A stretch of 64,000 nt of DNA from Acidovorax sp. FJL06 (GCF_003852545.1 NZ_QAJR01000012.1:203265-267264), one strand, 5' to 3'. Positions 18,075 to 28,132 are shown, counted from the stretch's first letter. Translations and numbers: made by a program. Notes: generated by a model from the sequence alone, not told the origin.

Positions 18075-18989
18075 ATGGACATCACACACATTGGCTTGGT
18101 GGGCTATGGCGAGGTGGGCAAGATCTTCAGTACGGGCCTGCGGGTTCAGCCCGGCGTGGCCTCTGTCGCCGTGTGGGACCTGAAGCTGGCCGATGCCGCG
18201 CACCGCGATGTATTGCAGCAGCACGCCGCGCTGGCGGGTGTGGTGGCCGTGGATGGGATGCGGGCGCTGTGTGTGCGCTGCGGTTGCATCATCTCGGCCG
18301 TCACCGCATCGAACACGCTGGCCGTGGCGCAGGAGGCCGCGCAGCACATCCGCCCCGGCACCCTGTTCCTGGACCTCAACTCCGCATCGCCCGGCACCAA
18401 GCAGCAAGCCGCTGCGCTCATCGAGGCGCGGGGTGCGCACTATGTCGAGGCGGGCGTGATGACCTCGGTGCCTCCCTACGGCATCCGCGTGCCCATGCTG
18501 CTGGGCGGCGCGCAGGCCGCTGCACTGGCCGCTGTGCTGACCGGCTGGGGCATGGATGCCAAACCCGTGAGCGAGCAACTGGGCGTGGCCAGTGCCATCA
18601 AGATGTGCCGCAGCATCATGATCAAAGGCCTCGAAGCCCTGGTGATCGAGAGCTACGCCACGGCCCGCCACTACGGCGTGGAAGACCATGTGCTGCCCAC
18701 GCTGGCCGAAACCTTTCCGTCCATCAACTGGCACGAACAGGGCCGCTACTTTTTCAGCCGCGTGGTGCAGCACGGCCAGCGCCGCGCCGAAGAGATGCGC
18801 GAGTCCGCCCACACGGTGCACGAGGCCGGCATGGAACCGCTGATGGCCTCGGCCATCGCCGCCAAGCAGCAGTGGGTGGCCGACTTGGCGCGCGAAGGCG
18901 TCTTTCACGGCCTGCCCAAAGACGCGCGCTGGCAGGACTATGCGGACCGGGTGCTGGGCAGTGTGCCCACCACGCGCGAGAAGAGCTGA
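18075..18989 (+). CDS. NAD(P)-dependent oxidoreductase, 6-phosphogluconate-dehydrogenase-like with DUF1932
   Basis: A 304-residue protein. Its N-terminal Rossmann domain shows HIGLVGYGEVGKIF and the family loop FLDLNSASPGTK. A C-terminal helical domain resembles DUF1932, with a conserved Lys in SAIKMCRSIMIKG placed as in the 3-hydroxyisobutyrate/6-phosphogluconate dehydrogenases. It probably oxidises a hydroxy acid, but the substrate is unknown. It lies 42 bp after the Bug gene, between the importer operon and the pmd regulator, so a role in the same aromatic pathway is likely but unproved. ATG 18075 gives the standard N-terminus. Confidence 0.75.
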   Translation: MDITHIGLVGYGEVGKIFSTGLRVQPGVASVAVWDLKLADAAHRDVLQQHAALAGVVAVDGMRALCVRCGCIISAVTASNTLAVAQEAAQHIRPGTLFLDLNSASPGTKQQAAALIEARGAHYVEAGVMTSVPPYGIRVPMLLGGAQAAALAAVLTGWGMDAKPVSEQLGVASAIKMCRSIMIKGLEALVIESYATARHYGVEDHVLPTLAETFPSINWHEQGRYFFSRVVQHGQRRAEEMRESAHTVHEAGMEPLMASAIAAKQQWVADLAREGVFHGLPKDARWQDYADRVLGSVPTTREKS

Positions 18990-19040
18990 TCCTGTGAATC
19001 GCTATTGGCCCATGAAACTGACGCGGCCGAATGCCAGGGA

Positions 19041-19115
19041 CGCCGAGCAAGGGCCGCCCCGCAGTGAGGGCGTCGTCCCCCCTCGGGGGGAAGGCGCGCA
19101 GCGCCTCAGGGGGGG
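19041..19115. repeat. Stop-abutting GC-rich hairpin repeat, copy 2
   Basis: This is an inverted copy of the 13439 element: GGGCCGCCCCGCAGTGAGGG, then CCCCCTCGGGGGGAAGGCGC, then GCAGCGCCTCAGGGGGG. The LysR gene on the minus strand ends inside it: the repeat supplies its last Pro codons and its TGA stop at 19106-19108. Confidence 0.82.
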
Positions 19116-20071
19116 CTTCTGTACAACGCCTGCAGCGTCGTCCGAATCAGCTCCGCCATCGCCTGCTGCGTGAGCGTGGCCGGGCGTTGCGAGCTGACGG
19201 CCATGAACAGCTTGCTGCGCAGGCGGGTGCTGCCGCCTTCCTCCTCGCCATCCCCATCGCTGCCCGCGCCGTGGATGGGCCGGGTGCTGAACACTTCCGA
19301 TTTGCCCGACGTGGTGACCGCATTCATGGGCAGCACCGCACAGCCCGCGCCATCGGCCACCAAGTCCAGGATGGCCGCCACGCCATCGATCTCCAGGCTG
19401 ATCTGCGGGCGCTTGCCGCGTGCGGCCAGTTCCGATTCGACCAGCATGCGGATCGAGTTGGGGCGGGTGGGGATCACCAGCGGAAAGCGCGGCAGCTCAT
19501 CCAGCGGCAGGGGTGTGCGGGCCAGGGCATCGGCCTCCGCCTCGCTCTGGCCTGGGGCGCGGCGCTGCACCAGAAACAGGTCTTCCTCCAGCAGCGCCGT
19601 GGTCTCGATGCCCGGCGCGGGCGTGGTGTTGTACAGCAGTGCGATGTCGAGCAGGCCGGTGGTCAGCGATTCGCGCATGGCCACCGACAGGCCCTCGCTG
19701 ATGGCCAGCGCCGCGTCGGGCATCTTCACGCGGAAGGCGCGCGTCAGCGGCACCGTCAGCACCTTGGCAATGCTGGGCGGCAGGCCGATGGCCACACGCC
19801 CGGCCAGGGCACCGCGCACGCGGCCCAGCTCCTCGCGCGCGCGCTCGACCTGGTGCAGGATGCCGCGCCCGTGCTCCAGCAGCAGCTTGCCCGCCTCGGT
19901 GGGCGTGGCGCCCCGGCCATTGCGCACCAGCAGGTTCTGGCGCAGCTCCACCTCCAGCAGGCGCACCTGGCGGCTCAGTGCGGGCTGGGCAATGTCCAGC
20001 ACCACCGAGGCGCGGGTGAAGCTGCCCAGCTCGGCCACGCGCACAAAGTATTCGATCTGCTTGAGGTCCAT
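19106..20071 (-). CDS. LysR-family regulator of the pmd operon (PmdR-like)
   Basis: A 321-residue LysR protein with the usual N-terminal helix-turn-helix (FVRVAELGSFTRASVVLDIA, then QPALSRQVRLLEVEL) and an effector domain with the loop VLPMNAVTTSG. It diverges from the pmd operon with 170 bp between them. In Comamonas a LysR protein (PmdR) activates the pmd genes, so the same role is inferred. ATG 20071 is preferred; an upstream TTG would add two residues. An acidic, Gly-rich insertion (GAGSDGDGEEEGG, about residues 275-288) is unusual for the family. The stop codon lies inside a repeat element. Confidence 0.85.
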   Translation of the reverse strand: MDLKQIEYFVRVAELGSFTRASVVLDIAQPALSRQVRLLEVELRQNLLVRNGRGATPTEAGKLLLEHGRGILHQVERAREELGRVRGALAGRVAIGLPPSIAKVLTVPLTRAFRVKMPDAALAISEGLSVAMRESLTTGLLDIALLYNTTPAPGIETTALLEEDLFLVQRRAPGQSEAEADALARTPLPLDELPRFPLVIPTRPNSIRMLVESELAARGKRPQISLEIDGVAAILDLVADGAGCAVLPMNAVTTSGKSEVFSTRPIHGAGSDGDGEEEGGSTRLRSKLFMAVSSQRPATLTQQAMAELIRTTLQALYRSPP

Positions 20072-20086
20072 ACGCAAGGCTCTCTG

Positions 20087-20099
20087 CTATTTGCAATAG
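20087..20099. promoter_or_regulatory. Candidate LysR-binding palindrome before the pmd operon
   Basis: CTATTTGCAATAG is a perfect interrupted palindrome (CTATT-TGC-AATAG) 16 bp before the LysR start, with the T-N-A form of LysR recognition sites. It lies in the divergent region shared with the pmd operon. Confidence 0.5.
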
Positions 20100-20185
20100 C
20101 TGTGGGTCAACGATCACGGAATGATATATCTGGTAGTGCCGGTGCCGCCTTCATGTTTGGGCCGCCGCTGCCCACAATCGGCGGC

Positions 20186-20195
20186 ATGTATACAA
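20186..20195. promoter_or_regulatory. Probable GntR/VanR operator before the pmd operon
   Basis: ATGTATACAA, with the TGTATACA core at 20187-20194, ends 46 bp before the first gene of the pmd operon. It matches the sites before vanA, gntR and the importer, so the vanillate regulator may also control protocatechuate ring cleavage. Confidence 0.68.
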
Positions 20196-20241
20196 CTGCA
20201 CGCACCGCCTGGGCCACCCGCAGCCCGGCAGGAGACAACGC

Positions 20242-20934
20242 ATGACGGCGCCTGTGATCCGAGGCATTTCTTCCATGGCCACGCGCCAGGTGCTGGCCGA
20301 CCTGGTGGCCGGTTTTGCGCAGCAGTCGGGCACGCAGGCCGCCATCGAATCGGTGGGCGGTGTCGACGCTGCCAAACGCGTGGCGGCTGGTGAGGCCTTT
20401 GACGTGGTGATCCTCGCCTCCGACGCCATCGACAAGCTTTTGGCTGCGGGCCACCTGCTGCCCGGCAGCAAGGTGGACTGGGTGCACTCCGGCGTGGCCG
20501 TGGCCGTGCCTGCCGGCGCGCCGCTGCCCGATCTGTCCAGCGAAGACGCGGTGCGCCAGGCCGTGTTGGCAGCGCCCAGCATCAGCCTGTCCACGGGCCC
20601 CAGCGGCGTGGCGCTGGCCAAGCTGTTCGAGCGCTGGGGCATTGCCGATCAGATCGCCCCGCGCATGGTGCAGGCGCCCCCCGGCGTGCCCGTGGGTTCG
20701 CTGGTGGCCAAGGGCGAGGTGGCGCTGGGCTTTCAGCAACTGAGTGAGCTGCTGCATGTGCAGGGCATCCAGATCGTGGGCCCGCTGCCACCGGCCATCC
20801 AGATCACCACCACGTTTTCAGCGGGCGTCGGCGTGCATTCGCAACAGGTGGAAGCAGCACGTGCGTTGCTGGCTTACCTGGCTTCTCCCGCTGCGGCGGA
20901 CGCCAAGCAAAAGCAGGGCATGACCCCTGCCTGA
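20242..20934 (+). CDS. ModA-like substrate-binding-domain protein without signal peptide, first gene of the pmd operon
   Basis: A 230-residue protein with a type II periplasmic-binding fold like molybdate receptor ModA: alternating strands and helices with GEAFDVVILASDAIDKLLAA, LSTGPSGVALAKLFERWGI and a final LAYLASPAAADAKQKQGM. Unlike ModA it has no signal peptide, starting MTAPVIRGISSMATRQ, so it should stay in the cytoplasm. No molybdate permease or ATPase is nearby. It lies 35 bp before pmdE. Because no recognisable 4-oxalomesaconate tautomerase is in the operon, a role in that step, or as a ligand sensor, can be proposed but not shown. Confidence 0.7.
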   Translation: MTAPVIRGISSMATRQVLADLVAGFAQQSGTQAAIESVGGVDAAKRVAAGEAFDVVILASDAIDKLLAAGHLLPGSKVDWVHSGVAVAVPAGAPLPDLSSEDAVRQAVLAAPSISLSTGPSGVALAKLFERWGIADQIAPRMVQAPPGVPVGSLVAKGEVALGFQQLSELLHVQGIQIVGPLPPAIQITTTFSAGVGVHSQQVEAARALLAYLASPAAADAKQKQGMTPA

Positions 20935-20969
20935 CCGATCACAAGAACACCTTCCAGGAGCACCCAAAA

Positions 20970-22004
20970 ATGAGCCTCATCATCGACTGCCACGGCCACT
21001 ACACCACGGCCCCCAAGGCGCTGGAGAACTGGCGCAATGCGCAGATCGCCGGCATCAAGGACCCTGCCCAGATGCCCAAGGTGGCAGACCTGCAGATCAG
21101 TGACGACGAGCTGCGCGAGTCCATCGAGACCAACCAACTCAAGCTGATGAAGGAGCGCGGCAGCGACATCACGCTGTTCAGCCCGCGCGCCAGCTTCATG
21201 GCCCACCACATTGGCGACTTCAATGTGTCCAGCACCTGGGCCGCCATCTGCAACGAGCTGTGCTTTCGCGTCTCCACGCTGTTCCCCGACCACTTTGTGC
21301 CCGTGGCCATGCTGCCGCAAAGCCCCGGTGTCGATCCGGCCACCTGCATCCCCGAGCTGGAAAAGTGCGTGCACGAATACGGCGCGGTGGGCATCAACCT
21401 GAACCCCGATCCCTCGGGCGGGCACTGGACCAGCCCCCCGCTGACCGACAAGCACTGGTATCCCATCTACGAAAAGATGGTGGAGTACGACCTGCCCGCC
21501 ATGATCCACGTGAGCACCAGCTGCAACGCGTGTTTTCACACCACCGGCGCGCATTACCTGAACGCCGACACCACGGCCTTCATGCAGCTCATCCAGGGCG
21601 ATCTGTTCAAGGACTTCCCCACGCTCAAGTTTTTGATCCCGCACGGCGGCGGCGCGGTGCCTTACCACTGGGGCCGGTTCCGGGGCCTGGCGCAAGAGAT
21701 GAAGAAGCCGCTGCTCGACGAGCACCTGATGAACAACGTGTTCTTCGACACCTGCGTGTACCACCAGCCCGGCATCGACCTGCTGAACACCGTGATCCCG
21801 GTGAAGAACGTGCTGTTTGCCAGCGAAATGATCGGCGCGGTGCGGGGCATTGACCCCACCACCGGCAACTACTACGACGACACCAAGCGCTACATCGAGG
21901 CCTCCACCCTCCTGAGTGCCGACGACAAGCACCAGATCTACGAAGCCAACACGCGCCGCGTGTTCTCCCGACTCGATTCACGCCTGAAGGCAAAGGGGCT
22001 CTGA
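20970..22004 (+). CDS. pmdE: 4-oxalomesaconate hydratase (LigJ/PmdE type)
   Basis: A 344-residue amidohydrolase-superfamily enzyme. The metal-binding N-terminus [10 protein letters not shown] is present, and further conserved metal/active-site residues occur in [27 protein letters not shown] and the catalytic-acid region [11 protein letters not shown]. It adds water to 4-oxalomesaconate to form 4-carboxy-4-hydroxy-2-oxoadipate, the substrate of the PmdF aldolase, which starts two bases after this stop. Operon position and length fit LigJ of Sphingobium and PmdE of Comamonas. Confidence 0.9.
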   Translation: MSLIIDCHGHYTTAPKALENWRNAQIAGIKDPAQMPKVADLQISDDELRESIETNQLKLMKERGSDITLFSPRASFMAHHIGDFNVSSTWAAICNELCFRVSTLFPDHFVPVAMLPQSPGVDPATCIPELEKCVHEYGAVGINLNPDPSGGHWTSPPLTDKHWYPIYEKMVEYDLPAMIHVSTSCNACFHTTGAHYLNADTTAFMQLIQGDLFKDFPTLKFLIPHGGGAVPYHWGRFRGLAQEMKKPLLDEHLMNNVFFDTCVYHQPGIDLLNTVIPVKNVLFASEMIGAVRGIDPTTGNYYDDTKRYIEASTLLSADDKHQIYEANTRRVFSRLDSRLKAKGL

Positions 22005-22005
22005 C

Positions 22006-22689
22006 ATGTTTGAACTTGGCGTTGTCTACCGCAATATCACCCGCGCTGACCGCGCAGCCGCCGACGGACTGGCCGCCCTGGGCTCGGCTACTGTGCACGA
22101 GGCCATGGGCCGCGTGGGCCTGCTCAAGCCTTACATGCGCCCCATCTACAGCGGCCAGCAGGTCAGTGGCACGGCCGTCACCGTGCTGCTGCAGCCTGGT
22201 GACAACTGGATGATGCATGTGGCGGCCGAGCAGATCCAGCCCGGCGACATTGTGGTGGCGGCCGTCACCTCGGAGTGCACGGACGGCTACTTTGGCGACC
22301 TGCTGGCCACGTCCTTCCAGGCCCGGGGCGCGCGCGCGCTCATCATCGACGCCGGTGTGCGCGACGTGAAGACGCTGCAGGAGATGAACTTCCCCGTCTG
22401 GAGCCGCGCGATCAGCAGCAAGGGCACCATCAAGGCCACGCTGGGCTCGGTCAACATCCCTGTGGTGTGCGCCGGTGCGCTGGTCACGCCGGGTGACGTG
22501 ATCGTGGCCGACGACGACGGTGTGGTCTGTGTGCCCGCCGCCCGCGCGGCCGAGACGCTGGCCGCCGCGCAAAAGCGCGAGAGCTTCGAGGGCGAGAAGC
22601 GCGCCAAGCTCGCCAGCGGCGTGCTGGGCCTGGACATGTACAACATGCGCCCCGGCCTGGAGAAGGCGGGCCTCCGGTACATCGACTGA
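22006..22689 (+). CDS. pmdF: 4-carboxy-4-hydroxy-2-oxoadipate aldolase (LigK/PmdF type)
   Basis: A 227-residue RraA-fold class II aldolase. The metal/substrate site stretch [20 protein letters not shown] runs into GVRD, whose Arg and Asp are conserved, and the C-terminal region has [20 protein letters not shown]. It splits 4-carboxy-4-hydroxy-2-oxoadipate into pyruvate and oxaloacetate, the last step of the 4,5-cleavage pathway. It may also decarboxylate oxaloacetate, as LigK does. It is spaced one base from pmdE. A repeat element separates it from the Bug gene downstream. Confidence 0.92.
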   Translation: MFELGVVYRNITRADRAAADGLAALGSATVHEAMGRVGLLKPYMRPIYSGQQVSGTAVTVLLQPGDNWMMHVAAEQIQPGDIVVAAVTSECTDGYFGDLLATSFQARGARALIIDAGVRDVKTLQEMNFPVWSRAISSKGTIKATLGSVNIPVVCAGALVTPGDVIVADDDGVVCVPAARAAETLAAAQKRESFEGEKRAKLASGVLGLDMYNMRPGLEKAGLRYID

Positions 22690-22707
22690 TTCTGCCTTTC
22701 TGTCTTT

Positions 22708-22765
22708 TGAGATTTTTTGGCTGCAGGGCGCTCCAGATGTGCCATTGCAGCTATGCAAACAATAG
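22708..22765. repeat. Divergent copy of the interspersed palindromic repeat
   Basis: TTTTTTGGCTGCAGGGCGCT, then CCAGATGTGCCATTGCAGCT keeps the ends of the element (T-run plus GGCTG, and GCAGCTAT) seen at 8943 and 39425, but with a changed middle. It lies in the 95-bp gap between pmdF and the Bug gene and could act as an intercistronic mRNA structure. Confidence 0.5.
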
Positions 22766-22784
22766 CAAATCGTTTTCCGTTTCC

Positions 22785-23795
22785 ATGCGTTCCTCTTTTT
22801 CTCCCTCTCCCGTCTCTCTGCACCGTCGCGCGGGCTTGGCCCTGGGCCTGGCCGCAGCCCTGGGCTGTGCGCCCCAGCTTGCGTCGGCGCAGGCGTTTCC
22901 GTCCAAGCCCGTGCGCATCATCACGCCCTTCCCCGTGGGCGGTGGCCCGGACGGCGTGGCCCGCCTCGTGGCCGAAAAACTCGGCCGCGCCTGGGGCCAG
23001 CCCGTGGTGGTCGAGAACCGCCCCGGCGGCAACGGCTTCATCGCCATCGATGCCTTCAAGCGCGGCGCCAAGGACGGGCATGACCTGATCGTGCTCGACA
23101 ACGTGCACCTGGCCGCCTACCCCAGCCTGTTCAAGAAGTTGCCGTACGACACGGCCAAGGACTTCGACACGCTGCTGCCGCTGTTCAAGACCTATTTCTT
23201 CTTCACCGTGGCCGCCAACAGCAAATACAAAACCGTGGGCGACATCGTGGCCGACGCCAAGGCCCACCCCGGCAAGCTCAACTACGGCTCCTGGTCCATC
23301 GGCAACCCGGTGCACCTGGGCTCCGAGCTGTTCGAAAGCGCCACCGGCACGCAGATGGAGCATGTGCTCTACAAAGAGACCACGCAGCTCTACACCTCGG
23401 TCTCCACCGGCGAGCTGTCGTTTGCGCTGGGCAGCGCGGCCACGGCCGGGCCGCTGCAGCGCGCGGGCAAGCTGCGCTTTCTGGCCGTCACCGCACCGCA
23501 GCGCCTGGCCAGTTTCCCGGACGTGCCCACCGTGGGCGAATCGGGTGGCCCCAAGGGCTTCGAGGTGACCGGCTGGAACGCCATCGCCGTGCCGCCCGGC
23601 CTGCCCGCTGCCGTGACCGACAAGATCCGCAAGGACATCGAGCAGGCCCTGTCCGGCGCTGATGTGCAGGAGAAGTTCAAGAGCTTTGGCTACGAGCCCT
23701 TCCCCACCACGCGCGCGCAGTTCGCCCAGTTCGTCAAGGACGAGGGCCAGCGTTTTGGCGAGGTGATCAAGAAGGCCAACGTGTCCCTCGACTGA
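22785..23795 (+). CDS. Bug-family (TctC-like) periplasmic solute receptor within the pmd operon
   Basis: A 336-residue exported receptor with a signal peptide (about residues 1-37, ending LASAQ) and the Bug opening FPSKPVRIITPFPVGGGPDG. A family loop TVGESGGPKGFEVTGWNAI is present near residue 250. In Comamonas the equivalent operon carries a major-facilitator transporter (PmdK) at about this place; here a Bug receptor replaces it. No TctA/TctB partners are in the window, so it must rely on membrane proteins encoded elsewhere. ATG 22785 begins the signal peptide. Confidence 0.88.
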   Translation: MRSSFSPSPVSLHRRAGLALGLAAALGCAPQLASAQAFPSKPVRIITPFPVGGGPDGVARLVAEKLGRAWGQPVVVENRPGGNGFIAIDAFKRGAKDGHDLIVLDNVHLAAYPSLFKKLPYDTAKDFDTLLPLFKTYFFFTVAANSKYKTVGDIVADAKAHPGKLNYGSWSIGNPVHLGSELFESATGTQMEHVLYKETTQLYTSVSTGELSFALGSAATAGPLQRAGKLRFLAVTAPQRLASFPDVPTVGESGGPKGFEVTGWNAIAVPPGLPAAVTDKIRKDIEQALSGADVQEKFKSFGYEPFPTTRAQFAQFVKDEGQRFGEVIKKANVSLD

Positions 23796-23830
23796 CCCGC
23801 GCCACCCCCAGCAACCAAGGACCCACGCCC

Positions 23831-24751
23831 ATGAGCGAATTCACCAAGACCCCTGGCTGGCTCGACTGGTACGCCGGCCCCAGCCAACCCCGCTTTCAGG
23901 TGCCTGCCGGTGCCGTGGACGCCCACTGCCACGTGTTCGGCCCCGGGGCAGAGTTCCCCTACGCGCCCGAGCGCAAGTACACACCCTGCGATGCGAGCAA
24001 GGCGCAGCTCTATGCCCTGCGCGACCACCTGGGCTTTGCGCGCAACGTGGTGGTGCAGGCCACCTGCCACGGTGCGGACAACCGCGCCATGGTGGATGCA
24101 CTGGTGCACTCCGGCGGCAAGGCACGGGGTGTGGCCACCGTCAAGCGCTCGGTCACCGACGAGGAACTGCAGGCCATGCACGACGCCGGTGTGCGCGGCG
24201 TGCGCTTCAACTTCGTCAAGCGCCTGGTGGACTTCACGCCCAAGGACGAACTGATGGAGATTGCCGCGCGCATCGCCAAGCTCGGCTGGCACGTGGTGAT
24301 CTACTTCGAGGCGGTGGACCTGCCCGAGCTGTGGGACTTCTTCACCGCACTGCCCACCACCGTGGTGGTGGACCACATGGGTCGCCCCGATGTGAGCAAG
24401 CCGGTGGACGGCCCCGAGTTCGAACTGTTCCTGAAGTTCATGCGCCAGCACCCCAATGTGTGGAGCAAGGTGAGCTGCCCCGAGCGCCTGTCGGTCGCCG
24501 GCCCCAAGGCGCTGAACGGCGAGCAGAATGCCTACACCGACGTGATCCCGTTCGCGCGCAAAGTGGTACAAGAGTTCCCCGACCGCGTGCTCTGGGGTAC
24601 CGACTGGCCGCACCCCAACCTCAAGGACCACATGCCCGATGACGGCCTGCTGGTGGACTTCATTCCGCACATCGCGGTGACGCCCGAGCAGCAACAAAAG
24701 CTGCTGGTGGACAACCCCATGCGCCTGTACTGGCCGGAAGAAGTCAAGTAA
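23831..24751 (+). CDS. pmdD: 2-pyrone-4,6-dicarboxylate hydrolase (LigI/PmdD type)
   Basis: A 306-residue amidohydrolase (COG3618 type). The N-terminal HxH motif is in VDAHCHVFGPGAEFPY, and later active-site residues appear in FNFVKRLVDF, VVDHMGRPDV and WGTDWPHPN, where the Asp is the catalytic base. It opens the lactone ring of 2-pyrone-4,6-dicarboxylate to give 4-oxalomesaconate. It acts after PmdC and before PmdE. Its position in the operon matches pmdD of Comamonas. Confidence 0.93.
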   Translation: MSEFTKTPGWLDWYAGPSQPRFQVPAGAVDAHCHVFGPGAEFPYAPERKYTPCDASKAQLYALRDHLGFARNVVVQATCHGADNRAMVDALVHSGGKARGVATVKRSVTDEELQAMHDAGVRGVRFNFVKRLVDFTPKDELMEIAARIAKLGWHVVIYFEAVDLPELWDFFTALPTTVVVDHMGRPDVSKPVDGPEFELFLKFMRQHPNVWSKVSCPERLSVAGPKALNGEQNAYTDVIPFARKVVQEFPDRVLWGTDWPHPNLKDHMPDDGLLVDFIPHIAVTPEQQQKLLVDNPMRLYWPEEVK

Positions 24752-24756
24752 ACCCA

Positions 24757-26156
<1,400 letters not shown>

Positions 26157-26170
26157 AAGGACCACACACC

Positions 26171-27124
26171 ATGACCATCAAAGTCGCACTCGCGGGCGCT
26201 GGCGCCTTCGGCATCAAGCACCTGGACGGCATCAAGAACATCGACGGCGTTGAAGTCGTCTCCCTCATCAGCCGCGACCTGGCCAAGACCCAGGAAGTGG
26301 CCGACAAGTACGGCATCCGGCATGTCACCACCGACCTGAAGGACAGCCTGGCCATCAAGGAAGTGGATGCCGTGATTCTGTGCACGCCCACGCAGATGCA
26401 CGCCAGCCAGTCCATCGCCTGCATGGAAGCGGGCAAGCATGTGCAGGTCGAGATCCCGCTGTGCGACATCCTTGCCGAAGGCCAGGCGGTGGTGGACTTG
26501 CAAAAGCAGACCGACCTGGTGGCCATGTGTGGCCACACGCGCCGCTTCAACCCCAGCCACCAGTACGTGCACAAAAAAATCACAGCGGGCGAGTTCAATA
26601 TCCAGCAGATGGATGTGCAGACCTACTTCTTCCGCCGCACCAACATGAACGCGCTGGGCCAGGCCCGCAGCTGGACGGACCACCTGCTGTGGCACCACGC
26701 CGCCCACACGGTGGACCTGTTCGCCTACCAGGCGGGTAGCCCTGTCGTCAAAGCCAACGCCATCCAGGGCCCCATCCACAAGGACCTGGGCATTGCCATG
26801 GACATGAGCATCCAGCTCCAGGCCGCCAATGGGGCGATCTGCACGCTGTCGCTCTCGTTCAACAACGACGGCCCGCTGGGCACCTTCTTCCGCTACATCG
26901 GCGACACGGCGACCTACATCGCGCGTTACGACGACCTGTTCAACGGCAAGGAAGAGAAGATTGACGTGAGCCAGGTCGATGTGAGCATGAACGGCATCGA
27001 GCTGCAGGACCGCGAGTTCTTCGCCGCCATCCGCGAGGGCCGTGAGCCCAACGCCAGCGTGGCCCAGGTGCTGCCGTGCTACCAGGTGCTGCACGGGCTG
27101 GAGCGGCAGCTCAACGCGGGATGA
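26171..27124 (+). CDS. pmdC: 4-carboxy-2-hydroxymuconate-6-semialdehyde dehydrogenase (LigC/PmdC type)
   Basis: A 317-residue oxidoreductase of the Gfo/Idh/MocA fold. The N-terminal Rossmann motif VALAGAGAFGIKHLDGIKNI is followed by the EIPL-type loop GKHVQVEIPLCDILAEGQA. It oxidises the ring-cleavage product, in hemiacetal form, to 2-pyrone-4,6-dicarboxylate with NAD(P)+. It is the last gene of the pmd operon. A hairpin with a T-rich tail lies 39 bp after the stop. Confidence 0.93.
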   Translation: MTIKVALAGAGAFGIKHLDGIKNIDGVEVVSLISRDLAKTQEVADKYGIRHVTTDLKDSLAIKEVDAVILCTPTQMHASQSIACMEAGKHVQVEIPLCDILAEGQAVVDLQKQTDLVAMCGHTRRFNPSHQYVHKKITAGEFNIQQMDVQTYFFRRTNMNALGQARSWTDHLLWHHAAHTVDLFAYQAGSPVVKANAIQGPIHKDLGIAMDMSIQLQAANGAICTLSLSFNNDGPLGTFFRYIGDTATYIARYDDLFNGKEEKIDVSQVDVSMNGIELQDREFFAAIREGREPNASVAQVLPCYQVLHGLERQLNAG

Positions 27125-27162
27125 TCCCCGTGTAAAAGGCCTCTGGCGTTGAAGGGGTTGCG

Positions 27163-27200
27163 CGGGCAGCTATCAAAACGGTAGCTTCCCGTTGTCTTTT
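27163..27200. terminator. Terminator hairpin after pmdC, built from an interspersed repeat copy
   Basis: CGGGCAGCTA-tcaaaacgg-TAGCTTCCCG forms a 10-bp stem with one mismatch, followed by TTGTCTTTT. The region from about 27130 (AAAAGGCCTCTGGCG, then GGGCAGCTATCAAAA) resembles the repeat family at 8943 and 59418, so the terminator seems to be a repeat copy. It sits between convergent genes. Confidence 0.7.
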
Positions 27201-27228
27201 GGGGCGGGGGTATGGTGGCCGCCCGCCG

Positions 27229-28035
27229 TCACCGATCCAGCGATGAGACCCGCTGTTCGATTCCGCGGGTCAGCTCGGCAGCGTGGGTGGTGACCATGAA
27301 ATGGTTGGCCCCCTCCAGCATCTGGAGCTGCGCGTGGGGCAGGGTGTCCACCAGCAATTGATTGCATCGCTGCATGGCCGGGTGGCTGTGGCTCCCGCAG
27401 ACCACCCAGGTGGGGGTGTTCACGCTTGCAATGTCTGCCGGGGTAGGGGCCTGCGCATCCCCCGTTTGCCAGTCCAGGATGTTGGTGGCGGTCATTGCCA
27501 TCACTTTGTCCTGCACCGCAGGCGGGTAGGCCGCAAAAGCGCCTGGGCCGCCATAGAAGTCGATCACATGCTGCACCGCCCGTGGGTCGCCGTGCTCCCA
27601 GGCGGCCATGTAGGTGTCCGTGATGGCGCGCACCTGGCGGCTGAGGGCCCTGTCGCCGGCCTGGTTCAGCAGGTAGAAGACGGTGGGCTCCAGCAGCGTC
27701 ATGCTCAGAAAGGCCGGTTGGCGGTGCATGGCCAGCGACAGCGCAACGCAGGCGCCAAAAGAATGCGCGACCAGGTGCACAGGCGCCTGGATGCGCGCCA
27801 GAACGGTGTCGAGCGCATCCATTTCTTGCTGCATCCAGGCGCTGCCTGGCGTGCGGCGCTCCTGGGTTTTTCCATAGCCCAGGAGGCTGGTGGCAATGGT
27901 GCGGTAGCGCTCGGAAAGCGGCGCAGAGATGCTGCGCCACGAGGCGCCGGTGGAGAATGAGCCCGGCACAAACAGCAGCACACTGCCGCTGCCGCTTTCC
28001 TGGTATTCAACATCCCCCAGGGCATGCGTGATCAT
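27229..28035 (-). CDS. Alpha/beta hydrolase
   Basis: A 268-residue hydrolase with the alpha/beta fold. Visible are the oxyanion-side HG-like loop VPGSFSTGASW, the nucleophile elbow VAHSFGACVALSLA (Ser in SFG) and a C-terminal His in GANHFMVTTH. A cap region spans about residues 130-200. The substrate is unknown; ester or C-C hydrolases of aromatic degradation share this form. It may be co-transcribed with the GYD gene 97 bp upstream. ATG 28035 gives MITHALGDVEYQE, a normal start for the fold. Confidence 0.82.
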   Translation of the reverse strand: MITHALGDVEYQESGSGSVLLFVPGSFSTGASWRSISAPLSERYRTIATSLLGYGKTQERRTPGSAWMQQEMDALDTVLARIQAPVHLVAHSFGACVALSLAMHRQPAFLSMTLLEPTVFYLLNQAGDRALSRQVRAITDTYMAAWEHGDPRAVQHVIDFYGGPGAFAAYPPAVQDKVMAMTATNILDWQTGDAQAPTPADIASVNTPTWVVCGSHSHPAMQRCNQLLVDTLPHAQLQMLEGANHFMVTTHAAELTRGIEQRVSSLDR

Positions 28036-28132
28036 GTCGGCACCTCCTCCGTCTTGCGGGCAACGACCCACGCAGGTCTTGCGCGGGTGCGCTGGCCGTT
28101 GCCGGGTTCCAGCGCCATCGCGCAGCGCAGCG

